DNA of 43,619 bases from UBA1189 sp045594245. GTDB taxonomy: Bacteria > Bacteroidota > Bacteroidia > Bacteroidales > Bacteroidaceae. Within the stretch, counting starts at the first letter, position 1. Every line of letters starts with the position of its first letter. Below the pieces are notes generated by a model that was given only the letters and a program-made list of their open reading frames with translations, had not been told where the DNA came from and did not search any database. The stretch spans positions 1 to 43,619 of the forward strand of contig JAZNYG010000039.1 of NCBI GenBank assembly GCA_045594245.1, given 5' to 3'. This document shows, piece by piece, positions 25,250-33,461 of the stretch. The translations under genes were made by a program, and so were the position numbers.

Positions 25250-25969
25250 ATGAATAATACCCCACTGGTAACGAAGAACCTCATAATCATCAATGTGCTG
25301 TGCTTCTTTGGCGCAATTGTCGCCGAGAAGTATGGTATCAATCTGAATGATGCCTTGGGGCTTCATTATTTTGAGTCAGAGAAGTTTAGGCTTTATCAGC
25401 TTATCACCTATATGTTTATGCATTCGGGTTTCGAACATATTTTCTTCAATATGTTTGCCGTATGGATGTTTGGCCGCATACTTGAGACGGTGTGGGGCCC
25501 TCAGCGTTTTCTCTTCTATTATGTGCTGTGTGGCATTGGTGCGGGCTTGGTGCAGGAGGTGACTCAGTATTTCGAGTTTATACCTTATATGGCTGATATG
25601 GCTCAGCTCTCGGCATATGCCCCCGAGGCTATTGTGCCTATCAACGGAGTGTCGCACACGGCGGGTCAATGGCTTGTTATGTATGAGCGGGTGATCAGTG
25701 TGCCCACGGTGGGTGCTTCTGGCGCTGTGTATGCTATATTGATGGCTTTTGGGATGATGTTTCCCAACCAAGAGATATTTATCTTTCCCTTGCCGATGCC
25801 TATCAAGGCCAAGTGGCTTATTATCGGTTATTTTGTCATAGAACTAGGCATGGGTATCATGGGCAATGATGGTATTGCCCACTTTGCCCATCTTGGCGGT
25901 ATGATTTTTGGATTCCTGCTCATTATGTATTGGCGAAAGAAGGGAGGGGGATATGGCAGGTATTATTGA
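25250..25969 (+). CDS. rhomboid intramembrane serine protease (first of two)
   Basis: 239 aa, six membrane segments. Catalytic features: H63xxxN67 (HIFFN), GASG with Ser157, and His214 in HFAHLGG. The protease cleaves membrane-spanning substrates in the inner membrane. A hydrophilic insertion at ~108-150 (IPYMADMAQLSAYAPEAIVP...) separates TM2-3 from the catalytic serine helix and is longer than usual. The next rhomboid overlaps its end by 17 bases, and an EEP-family gene follows, so the three form an operon. A weak -7 box (TACTTTTA) lies at 25217-25224. Confidence 0.92.
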   Translation: MNNTPLVTKNLIIINVLCFFGAIVAEKYGINLNDALGLHYFESEKFRLYQLITYMFMHSGFEHIFFNMFAVWMFGRILETVWGPQRFLFYYVLCGIGAGLVQEVTQYFEFIPYMADMAQLSAYAPEAIVPINGVSHTAGQWLVMYERVISVPTVGASGAVYAILMAFGMMFPNQEIFIFPLPMPIKAKWLIIGYFVIELGMGIMGNDGIAHFAHLGGMIFGFLLIMYWRKKGGGYGRYY

Positions 25970-26861
25970 TGACCTGAAGCGGACGTTCCGGCAGGGTAAT
26001 ATCGTTGTTCGCCTCATCTATATTAATGTAGCGGTCTTCGTGATTGGGTTGCTGCTGTCTGTTGTACTGGGCCTGTTCAATGTCAATATCAATTATTTCT
26101 TACGCGACTTGTATTTGCCTGCGGATCTGCTCCAACTGCTGCGCCGTCCGTGGACGCTCATCACTTATATGTTCATGCATGCGGGGGCGTGGCATTTGCT
26201 GGGCAATATGTTGTGGTTATATTGGTTTGGCAAGTTGTTTCTGTATTTCTTCTCATCGAAGCATTTGCGCGGGCTGTATGTTGTAGGTGGCCTTGCGGGG
26301 GGGCTGCTCTATATCATCGCGTATAATCTGTTGCCGGCTTTCAGTGCCCAGCTGTATAGTGCTACACTGGTAGGTGCCTCGGCTTCAGTGTTGGCTATTG
26401 CTATTGCTACGGCGGTGCGCGAACCTGACTTTAGAATCAATCTGATGTTTATTGGACCAGTGAAATTGAAATATTTTGCCCTTTTCATCGTACTTTTTGA
26501 TGTTTTGTACGTGGGTTCCAACAATGCTGGCGGACATCTCGCCCATCTGGGTGGAGCATTGGCTGGTTGGTGGTTTGTACGGGGACTTGGGCAGGGGTAC
26601 GATATCACTCATTGGGTGAATGTATGCATTGATGCTATTGGTGGACTCTTCCGCAAGCTTGAGCGTAAACCTCGCAAGCCTAAGATGAAGGTGCATGTCA
26701 ATAATGCCACTGGTAATCGGGCAGCTGATTACCAGTATAATGCTCAGAAAAGGGCACAAGCGGATGAGGTGGACCGCATCTTGGAAAAGCTGAAGAAATC
26801 GGGCTATAGTAGCCTCTCGGAGGAGGAGAAACGCAAACTCTTTGAAGCAAGTAACCGATGA
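25953..26861 (+). CDS. rhomboid intramembrane serine protease (second), with C-terminal DUF6576-like tail
   Basis: 302 aa from the ATG at 25953, chosen because GGGAGGGGG lies directly upstream; a longer frame from 25908 lacks such a site. Catalytic features: H81xxxN85 (HLLGN), GASA with Ser143 (Gly usually follows the Ser, here Ala), and His198 in HLAHLGG. Unlike the first rhomboid, it has a soluble C-terminal region (~215-302) with basic KLERKPRKPKMKVHVN and a helical end, DEVDRILEKLKKSGYSSLSE, as in the DUF6576 tails of Bacteroidetes rhomboids. Start and stop overlap both neighbours (17 bases before, 4 after), indicating translational coupling. Confidence 0.92.
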   Translation: MAGIIDDLKRTFRQGNIVVRLIYINVAVFVIGLLLSVVLGLFNVNINYFLRDLYLPADLLQLLRRPWTLITYMFMHAGAWHLLGNMLWLYWFGKLFLYFFSSKHLRGLYVVGGLAGGLLYIIAYNLLPAFSAQLYSATLVGASASVLAIAIATAVREPDFRINLMFIGPVKLKYFALFIVLFDVLYVGSNNAGGHLAHLGGALAGWWFVRGLGQGYDITHWVNVCIDAIGGLFRKLERKPRKPKMKVHVNNATGNRAADYQYNAQKRAQADEVDRILEKLKKSGYSSLSEEEKRKLFEASNR

Positions 26862-27946
26862 AGTGGTATCTGAAAATTCTTTCTATCCCCATTCTCCTCG
26901 TCAATCTGCTGGTGGCGGTGCTTTTGGTGTGCTGTGCTTATTGCCCAGTGCTCCCAGCTGAGCATATGCCGTTGTTGTCGTTGGCGGGTCTGGCTTTCCC
27001 TTTCGTGTTGGCTGCCAATATGGCGTTCCTTTTTGTATGGTTTCTTTTGTACAAGCCCTTTATGTTGGTACCAATGGTAACGTTTGTCATCTGTTTTTCG
27101 CAGATACGGGCCTTTGTTCCCATTAATATTGCCCGCCAGAGGCCTCCTGCGGAGAGCATCAAATTGATGTCGTATAACATCCTCAGTTCTAATCTCAAGG
27201 CTTCTACGGCTAATCGTGAGAATCCTTTGATTAATTACCTTGAAGGGTGTGGTGCCGATATTATTTGTTTGCAGGAATTCCCTTTTGCCTCGCTCAAAAG
27301 TAAGGGTGCAGAGGACTTGCTCGCTGAGTATCCATATCGGTCATACCAATTATCGGATCTCTCGGAACTGAAATCGCATTTCCTCTGTTGCTTGTCGAAA
27401 TATCCTATCTTGAGTGTGGAGAAGGTCGACTTGAACTCTACGGGTAATGGATGTGCCCGCTACCTGATCCTTCATGATGCAGATACTATCGTGATATATA
27501 ATTGTCACTTGCAATCAAATAGTCTCAATGCTGAGAACAAAACGACTTACGAGCAGCTACTTTCCGATCCTGACAAGGACAAGATAAGGGCTGAAGGCAC
27601 GCGCGAACTTGTGAAGAAATTGCGTGAGGCCGCTTCAAAACGTGCCACGCAGGCCAATGTTGTGCTGGCTGAAGTGCGTAAGGAATCGTCGTCTTATGTG
27701 GTCGTATGCGGTGACTTTAACGACTCGCCTATCTCCTACACCCGTAAGGTCTTTTCTGAAGAACTCTCCGACGCTTTTGTGCGTAGTGGCAATGGCCCAG
27801 GATTTAGTTATAATCGAAACAAACTATTCTATCGCATCGACCATATAATGCATTCCAAGTCATTTGAGGCTTATGACTGTACGGTAGACCGCTCTATTCA
27901 AGTGTCGGATCATTATCCAATATATTGTAGCTTGAAAAAAAAATGA
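26858..27946 (+). CDS. membrane-anchored endonuclease/exonuclease/phosphatase family protein
   Basis: 362 aa, overlapping the previous gene by ATGA. Residues ~5-85 have three hydrophobic segments (ILVNLLVAVLLVCCAYCPVL, LLSLAGLAFPFVLAANMAFL, VPMVTFVICFSQIRAFV). An EEP catalytic domain follows: MSYNILSSN, DIICLQEFPF (metal-binding Glu), IVIYNCHLQSNSL, VVCGDFNDSPISYTR (catalytic Asp/Asn) and VSDHYPIYCSL (catalytic Asp-His). The fold hydrolyses phosphodiester or phosphomonoester bonds in nucleic acids or phospholipid/inositol head groups; the membrane anchor suggests a non-DNA substrate, which is inference. The active site probably faces the periplasm. Confidence 0.88.
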   Translation: MKWYLKILSIPILLVNLLVAVLLVCCAYCPVLPAEHMPLLSLAGLAFPFVLAANMAFLFVWFLLYKPFMLVPMVTFVICFSQIRAFVPINIARQRPPAESIKLMSYNILSSNLKASTANRENPLINYLEGCGADIICLQEFPFASLKSKGAEDLLAEYPYRSYQLSDLSELKSHFLCCLSKYPILSVEKVDLNSTGNGCARYLILHDADTIVIYNCHLQSNSLNAENKTTYEQLLSDPDKDKIRAEGTRELVKKLREAASKRATQANVVLAEVRKESSSYVVVCGDFNDSPISYTRKVFSEELSDAFVRSGNGPGFSYNRNKLFYRIDHIMHSKSFEAYDCTVDRSIQVSDHYPIYCSLKKK

Positions 27947-28053
27947 TTAGAGTCGTTTCAAACTTGATCACATTCATCGAAATTTTACTAAGCCTAGAAT
28001 TAAAAATGTATTGATGACGTTCCTATTCAATAATCTCCAATAGCTTATTCCTA

Positions 28054-28722
28054 ATGCGTCTTATTGTAAGAATTTTTTTTCGTGTCGTTTTTGTTTTGTT
28101 TATCTTGAGTATAGGCATTGTGGTGTTGTATCGTTATGTGCCTGTTCCTTTTACTCCGTTGATGATACGAAATGCACTGAGTGGAGCTGTTAAAGGTGAG
28201 AGTATCACGTTCTATCATGAATGGGTGCCTTTATCAGAAATTTCGCCTCACTTGCCTAGTGCAGTTATCGCTTCTGAAGATCAACGTTTCTATAATCATG
28301 ACGGTTTTGATTGGAAAGAGATAAATAATGCTATCGAGGAACATAAGGCCGGTAAACGTAGACGTGGAGGGAGTACTATAAGTCAACAAACCGCCAAGAA
28401 TGTCTTTACCTTCTGTTCATCCACTTGGTTACGCAAGGCTATAGAAGCTTACTACACAATACTTATTGAATGGATTTGGCCTAAGGAACGTATTCTTGAG
28501 ATTTATCTCAATAGCATTGAGATGGGACCTCGTATATATGGTGCTGAAGCCGTTGCGCAACATCATTTTAATAAACCTGCTTCTGGACTTACTCGAGCTG
28601 ATTGTGCCCTCATTGCTGCTACGTTACCAAATCCGAAACGATATAGTTCAAAGACGCCATCATCATATATGCGTCGGCGCCAGAATGATATTCTCAAGCA
28701 AATGAAATTGATGAGAAGATAG
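28054..28722 (+). CDS. mtgA: monofunctional peptidoglycan glycosyltransferase
   Basis: 222 aa, GT51 domain only. A single N-terminal anchor (IVRIFFRVVFVLFILSIGIV) is followed by motif 1 ASEDQRFYNHDGFDW (catalytic Glu), motif 2 GGSTISQQTAKNVF, and RKAIEAYYTILIEWIWPKERI with ILEIYLNSIEMG. No transpeptidase domain follows, so it polymerises lipid II only. It ends 28 bases before sufE, convergently, with no clear hairpin between them. Confidence 0.95.
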   Translation: MRLIVRIFFRVVFVLFILSIGIVVLYRYVPVPFTPLMIRNALSGAVKGESITFYHEWVPLSEISPHLPSAVIASEDQRFYNHDGFDWKEINNAIEEHKAGKRRRGGSTISQQTAKNVFTFCSSTWLRKAIEAYYTILIEWIWPKERILEIYLNSIEMGPRIYGAEAVAQHHFNKPASGLTRADCALIAATLPNPKRYSSKTPSSYMRRRQNDILKQMKLMRR

Positions 28723-28749
28723 ATAGGTAGAAAGAAACTGGGTTGAGAT

Positions 28750-29175
28750 TTATTGCCTGTGTTTTGCTCTATAAGCCAATGCGTATAATCGCATCTGCTT
28801 CACCATGGCGACGAGGCCATTGCTGCGGGTGGGGGAGAGGTGCTCTTTGAGGCCAATCTCCTCGATGAAGTAGAGGTCGGCATCCACAATCTCTTCGGCG
28901 GTATGGCCGGAGAGAACCTGCACCAAAAGGCTTACAATGCCTTTGACGATGAGGGCATCGCTCTCGGCTTGGAACACGAGGCGTCCGTCCACCTCATCGG
29001 CCTGCAGCCATACGCGGCTCTGGCATCCCTCGATGAGGTTGCTGTCGGTCTTGTACTCCTCGGGTAGCGGCTCCTGCTCACTGCCGAGGTCGATGAGGAG
29101 TTGGTACTTGTCCATCCAGTCGTCCAATTCGCTGAACTCCTCGATAATTTGGTCTTGTATTTCGTTGATACTCAT
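28750..29175 (-). CDS. sufE: SufE-family cysteine-desulfurase sulfur acceptor
   Basis: 141 aa, a single SufE domain. It accepts persulfide from SufS and stimulates Fe-S cluster assembly in the cytoplasm. The active Cys51 is in NLIEGCQSRVW; LVFQAESDALIVKGIVSLLV and HLSPTRSNGLVAMVKQM are the usual C-terminal signatures. No suf genes are next to it. The upstream intergenic region is filled by an inverted repeat (29190-29308). Confidence 0.94.
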   Translation of the reverse strand: MSINEIQDQIIEEFSELDDWMDKYQLLIDLGSEQEPLPEEYKTDSNLIEGCQSRVWLQADEVDGRLVFQAESDALIVKGIVSLLVQVLSGHTAEEIVDADLYFIEEIGLKEHLSPTRSNGLVAMVKQMRLYALAYRAKHRQ

Positions 29176-29189
29176 TTTCTTTTCCTATT

Positions 29190-29308
29190 AAACACAGATT
29201 ACACGGATTTCTCTGATTAATTACTGTGTATTACGTTCCTTAAAGTCTGTGTAATCTGCTCAGTCTATGGCGCATCATCACTTCCTTAAATCTGCGTAAT
29301 CTGTGGTT
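29190..29308. repeat. intergenic inverted repeat with three CAGATTAC-type units
   Basis: AAACACAGATTACACGGATTT (about 29190-29210) is inversely related to AAATCTGCGTAATCTGTGG (29288-29306), with a middle copy GTCTGTGTAATCTGC near 29245-29259. The arms match at roughly four of five positions. It looks like a dispersed palindromic repeat between sufE and the M28 gene. Confidence 0.7.
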
Positions 29309-29320
29309 TCTTTGGTTTTC

Positions 29321-30313
29321 TTATCGTTCATTATAAATTACCTGCATCACGGTTTGCCCTACGGCACGGAGCACAGCGGGGTCGATGTTTTCCATCGTGT
29401 CGTCCATGGTGTGCCAGGTGGGGGCAAAGCCCGTCTCGGGATAGTGCCCAATGATGTCGATACAAGGAATGCGGGCTATCTCATTGATGGGCAGATGGTC
29501 GTCCGTAATTACTCCGCCATCGGCATAAGGGAACCACCCTCCGTGACCACTGGTATGAGCAGCTGCCCACACTTTGTCAACAACATGCTTGGCATAATAA
29601 TCCGAGTAGCCCTCACGATGGAAGCGGGCATCGCGGCCACCCACCATATCGAGCAGGATACCAAAGCGGGCCATATATTCCTCTACATGAGGCACGCGGG
29701 CCCAGTACTGAGAGCCCAGACACCAGGTGATGCCATCAGTGGGTTCCTTATCTTCGGCATGGGTGCCATAGTCCTCGGCATCGAAGAAGATAATGTCGAT
29801 ACCGATATCGGTGGGCTGGGCCTGCAGTTGACGGGCTATTTCAAGGAGCACGCCCACGCCGCTGGCGCCATCATTGGCTCCGAGGATGGGTGTACGGTGG
29901 TTCTTGGGGTCGGGGTCGGCATCGGCCCATGGTCGACTGTCCCAATGAGCACAGAGGAGCACGCGCTTGCGAGTCTCGGGTTTGTAGGAGCCGATGATGT
30001 TGCGGGCGGCGAGGGCGGTGCCGTCATAAGCACGCAGGGTGACATGCTGTGAGGTCACCTTGGCCCCGAAGCGCTCGAGCTCCTGTGCCAGCCATTCGCC
30101 ACACTGGCGGTGAGCCTCCGTATTGGGTACACGCGGCCCGAAGGCTACCTGCTGTGCGGTGTAGTGGTAGGCACTATCTGCATTGAAGGTGGGTACCACG
30201 ACCGCCGCCTGCGGCTGCGCTGCTTGCGGGGCCTTCTTGCCACCACAGGCAACAAGTAATGCCACACTCAACAGCAGAAGCGAGAACGGGATGTTATAAT
30301 TTTTAATTTTCAA
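29321..30313 (-). CDS. M28-family lipoprotein, glutaminyl cyclase-like
   Basis: 330 aa. The frame is closed two codons upstream by TAA, and the first usable initiator is TTG at 30313 (no ATG before the signal peptide), so a non-canonical TTG start is likely. Lipobox LLVAC. Zinc-peptidase features: LLCAHWDSRPWADADP (His and Asp), ILGANDGASGVGVLLEIARQ, IDIIFFDAEDYGTH and the later EGYSDYYAKHV/DDHLPIN region. The combination is that of M28 glutaminyl-peptide cyclotransferase-like enzymes, which cyclise N-terminal Gln or cleave peptides. It acts in the periplasm or on the outer membrane. cysS ends 15 bases upstream on the same strand. Confidence 0.85.
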   Translation of the reverse strand: MKIKNYNIPFSLLLLSVALLVACGGKKAPQAAQPQAAVVVPTFNADSAYHYTAQQVAFGPRVPNTEAHRQCGEWLAQELERFGAKVTSQHVTLRAYDGTALAARNIIGSYKPETRKRVLLCAHWDSRPWADADPDPKNHRTPILGANDGASGVGVLLEIARQLQAQPTDIGIDIIFFDAEDYGTHAEDKEPTDGITWCLGSQYWARVPHVEEYMARFGILLDMVGGRDARFHREGYSDYYAKHVVDKVWAAAHTSGHGGWFPYADGGVITDDHLPINEIARIPCIDIIGHYPETGFAPTWHTMDDTMENIDPAVLRAVGQTVMQVIYNER

Positions 30314-30328
30314 TTTTTAATTCTCAAT

Positions 30329-31810
30329 TTACTTGTTCAACTTCCAGGTGCAGCCATCCTTGGTGTCCTTGATTTCGAAGCCGAGGGCGGCGAGCTCGTT
30401 GCGTATCTTGTCGCTGGTGGCCCAGTCCTTGTTGGCCTTGGCGATGGCACGCTGCTCGAGGAGCATATCGACAACCTTGCCGAAGGCCTCCTCGCGACCG
30501 CTGTTGTTGCCGCTCTGCTCGGCCTTGATGCCGAGGATATCGAAGAGGAAGAGGGCGAACACCTCTTTGAGCTCGGCCAGGTGGGCAGCGCTCAGGGTGG
30601 CCTTCTTGTCGATAGCCTGGTTGATGATGCGGGCGGCATCGAAGAGGTGGCTGATGACGATGGGTGTGTTGAGGTCGTCGTTCATGGCCTCGTAGCACTT
30701 GGCACGCAAGCCAGTGACATCGATCGATGAGCTCTCGGCAGGTGCGATACGACCGAGGTTGTCCCACGCCTCGAGGAGGCGGCTGAGGCCCTTCTCAGAG
30801 GCTTGCAGTGCCTCGTTGCCAAAGTCCACCGTGCTGCGGTAGTGTGCCTGCAGGATGAAGAAGCGGATGGTCATGGGGCTATAGGGCTGCTCGAGCAGGG
30901 GATGCGAACCGGCAAAGAACTCGCTGAGGTTGATGAAGTTGTTGTATGACTTGCCCATCTTCTGTCCGTTGATGGTGATCATGTTGTTGTGCATCCAGTA
31001 GTGCACCATGTCGTCGCCCTGGCTGGCTACGCTCTGGGCTATCTCGCACTCGTGGTGGGGGAACACGAGGTCCATGCCGCCACCGTGGATGTCGAAGTGG
31101 GCACCGAGGTATTTCTTACCCATGGCCGTGCACTCGCAGTGCCAGCCGGGGAAGCCGTCGCTCCAGGGTGAGGGCCAGCGCATGATGTGCTCGGGCTGTG
31201 CCTTCTTCCACAGGGCGAAGTCCACGGGGTTGCGCTTCTCGCTCTGTCCGTCGAGGTTGTCGCGGCTGGTATTGAGCACGTCGTCGAGGTTGCGGCCCGA
31301 GAGCTTGCCGTAGCGGTGGTCGCGGTTGTACTTCTCCACATCGAAGTATACCGAGCCTTCGCTCTCGTAGGCGTAGCCATTGTCGAGGATCTCCTTGACG
31401 AGGGCTATCTGCTCGATGATATGTCCTGAGGCATGGGGCTCGATGCTGGGGGGCAGCACATTAAGTGCCTCCATGGCCTTGTGGTAGCGGTTGAGGTAGT
31501 GCTGCACCACCTCCATGGGCTCGAGCTGCTCCAGGCGGGCCTTCTTGGCTACCTTGTCCTCACCCTCATCGGCATCGTGCTCGAGGTGGCCTACATCGGT
31601 GATGTTGCGCACGTAGCGTACCTTATAGCCTAAATGCTGCAGGTAGCGGAAGAGGATGTCGAAAGTGATGGCGGGGCGGGCGTGACCCAGATGGGCATCG
31701 CCATATACGGTGGGACCGCACACATACATGCCCACATGATTCTCGTGCAGGGGCTTGAAGAGCTCCTTGCGGCGTGTGAGCGTATTATAAACGAATAATT
31801 GGTGTTCCAT
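30329..31810 (-). CDS. cysS: cysteine--tRNA ligase
   Basis: 493 aa from the ATG at 31810. A longer frame from a TTG at 31837 overlaps the promoter and is rejected. Class I synthetase with HIGH-type motif YGDAHLGHARPAI, zinc site around MYVCGPTVYG ... GWHCECTAMG ... FPHHECEIAQS, and a KMSKS-type motif reading KMGKSYNN. The C-terminal DALR-like helical domain includes MNDDLNTPIVISHLFDA. Full length for bacterial CysS. It is transcribed from a strong promoter and followed 15 bases later by the M28 gene. Confidence 0.96.
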   Translation of the reverse strand: MEHQLFVYNTLTRRKELFKPLHENHVGMYVCGPTVYGDAHLGHARPAITFDILFRYLQHLGYKVRYVRNITDVGHLEHDADEGEDKVAKKARLEQLEPMEVVQHYLNRYHKAMEALNVLPPSIEPHASGHIIEQIALVKEILDNGYAYESEGSVYFDVEKYNRDHRYGKLSGRNLDDVLNTSRDNLDGQSEKRNPVDFALWKKAQPEHIMRWPSPWSDGFPGWHCECTAMGKKYLGAHFDIHGGGMDLVFPHHECEIAQSVASQGDDMVHYWMHNNMITINGQKMGKSYNNFINLSEFFAGSHPLLEQPYSPMTIRFFILQAHYRSTVDFGNEALQASEKGLSRLLEAWDNLGRIAPAESSSIDVTGLRAKCYEAMNDDLNTPIVISHLFDAARIINQAIDKKATLSAAHLAELKEVFALFLFDILGIKAEQSGNNSGREEAFGKVVDMLLEQRAIAKANKDWATSDKIRNELAALGFEIKDTKDGCTWKLNK

Positions 31811-31834
31811 AATGCTATAATGTTTAAGAAAAAG

Positions 31835-31866
31835 CAAAGTTAGTGCAAGCCGAATGAAATGCCAAA
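31835..31866 (-). promoter_or_regulatory. cysS promoter
   Basis: TTTG (31863-31866), exactly 20 bases, TAACTTTG (31835-31842) on minus: perfect in both boxes. The predicted start near 31828 supports the ATG at 31810. Confidence 0.82.
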
Positions 31867-31924
31867 TTTATTTGAGCATTTCTGAGGCGCAGCCTAATTT
31901 CTTCTTTACAAAGCAAAGACAGAG

Positions 31925-31988
31925 TTAGTGCAAAATTTCGATTTAGCGAAGACAATGCAAGTGAACTCGTATTGTTGAGTGTGAGAAA
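31925..31988 (+). repeat. dispersed 64-bp repeat, copy B
   Basis: It matches copy A (21247-21310, minus) over 64 bases with about six or seven substitutions. It lies 60 bases upstream of the cysS promoter. The start of the block, GTTAGTGCAA, also recurs at the promoter itself (31839-31848), so the region holds two related pieces. Confidence 0.85.
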
Positions 31989-32029
31989 ATAGGTACAAAC
32001 ATTATCATTGATACCTTTTCAAACGGAGA

Positions 32030-32057
32030 GGAGCACCGGAATCGGCTCCGATGCTCC
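32030..32057 (-). terminator. probable terminator of the three-gene exported operon
   Basis: On minus, GGAGCATCGGA pairs with a complementary arm (32030-32040) with one mismatch. It lies 31 bases after the stop at 32088. The following tract (TCTCCGTTTGAAAAGG) is only weakly T-rich. Confidence 0.6.
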
Positions 32058-32087
32058 TTCAATATAAGAGACTTAATACAGGATGTA

Positions 32088-33443
32088 TTACTCTTCGCCT
32101 TCCTCCTTGATGCCTAGAGGAGTCACCTTAATTTGGGCTATACGCAGGATGCGTGAATACTGTGTCTCGCGAGAAGTAACACATCCCTTAATTGCTAGTG
32201 AAGCCTCACCAAAGCCTCCGACTGAGAGAGAATCAAAGGTGAAGACAGTGCCTAATTGGTCGTTGGTCTGTAAATCCTTACCAAGTATCATCCTTTTGAG
32301 TTTCCCATTTTCGCTAGTATACTCAAACGTAAGATTAAACTTCGAAGGCAAAGTGTCTGTCTGTGTGACGTCGGGCGCGAACACAATTTCTACAGTGTAA
32401 TTATAGTTGGCCAATAAAAGTTTGCTCAATTTAATTGTAAGATCGGGGTTGCCTGTCACTCTAATAGACTTATATTCCCAATAGCAATTATTAGGTACAT
32501 TCCACGAGGCATCGCACTCAATGAGCGTAACAGTTGATTGATAATATTCTTCAGTGTTGCCTGATGTGGTGAACTCGTCATCATACAGATTGATTGCATA
32601 TTGGGCAAAGTCATCGTCTATGAAGTCGAGGATGTAGAGTATGCCATCACAACATTCGTATGTGGTAGTACACAGAGGCTTGAGTGCTGCTATGCGCTCG
32701 GGGGTTAAGTAGTCGTTCCAATGCTCTTTGATGACTTCAGCACAAGTGCCTTTTACGGCTATATAGGGATAACGGTCTGCTAATGACATCCACGCGCTAT
32801 CTGAAGGCATCACATAGCCTGTCTTTGCATAAAGTGCGGGGTCTATTGTAGCTCCATAATAGAGCATAGTGGGCTTACCGGTATATACGCTTTGCTCCTT
32901 GCTGTAGAAATACTCTTCTTCGTAGATATCGCTGTTGCTTGGGCGAAGGACAAAGGTACGGATATAGTAGGTAGTCTCAAAATCGAGATCGGCAGAAGAA
33001 AGGACATAGTTGCCTGAGAAGGATTTAGACTCGCCAAATTGTACGTCTATTGCCCCCTGCTCAAAGTCCTCTATAGTTAGGCTTTGTCCCTTGATGGGCT
33101 GGAGCAACTCTCCAGTTTCAATAGTTACATTGGGGGTTGCAGCATATAGTATGCCCCAATTCTCTCCATAAGTGGGCGGATTCTTCAAGATGAAAGGGTC
33201 ATCGGTATGGAACTCTGCGGTGAAGGTGATGTCAAGTTCTTTTCCGCTATGCAGTGTCGTCTTGGTAATCCGGGTATAGTCGTCGTCGTTGACTATGGCT
33301 TTGCCTTTAAAATCAAAGCCATTGACAGCCTCCATCGGGATTTCCAGTTTCGTCCCGTCTGTCTTGTGTATAATCAAGGCCTTTTGTGCAAATAGTCCCA
33401 TAGAGAAAATGGCACAAAGTCCTGCTAAGAATATTCGTTTCAT
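32088..33443 (-). CDS. exported protein of unknown function
   Basis: 451 aa, signal peptide RIFLAGLCAIFSMGLFAQ. I do not recognise a domain. The start of the mature protein, LIIHKTDGTKLEIPMEAVNGFDF, resembles the short beta motif after signal peptides in many Prevotella/Bacteroides surface proteins (also seen in the 159-aa neighbour). The middle has a run of beta-strands with FHTDDPFILKNPPTYGENWGILY and ends GIKEEGEE. Two Cys-containing segments (TTTYECCDGILYILDFIDDD) may form a disulfide. No catalytic motif. It is the last gene of a unit with the fasciclin and tail proteins (18-base gap). Confidence 0.75.
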   Translation of the reverse strand: MKRIFLAGLCAIFSMGLFAQKALIIHKTDGTKLEIPMEAVNGFDFKGKAIVNDDDYTRITKTTLHSGKELDITFTAEFHTDDPFILKNPPTYGENWGILYAATPNVTIETGELLQPIKGQSLTIEDFEQGAIDVQFGESKSFSGNYVLSSADLDFETTYYIRTFVLRPSNSDIYEEEYFYSKEQSVYTGKPTMLYYGATIDPALYAKTGYVMPSDSAWMSLADRYPYIAVKGTCAEVIKEHWNDYLTPERIAALKPLCTTTYECCDGILYILDFIDDDFAQYAINLYDDEFTTSGNTEEYYQSTVTLIECDASWNVPNNCYWEYKSIRVTGNPDLTIKLSKLLLANYNYTVEIVFAPDVTQTDTLPSKFNLTFEYTSENGKLKRMILGKDLQTNDQLGTVFTFDSLSVGGFGEASLAIKGCVTSRETQYSRILRIAQIKVTPLGIKEEGEE

Positions 33444-33461
33444 AATTGTCGATATTAAGTC

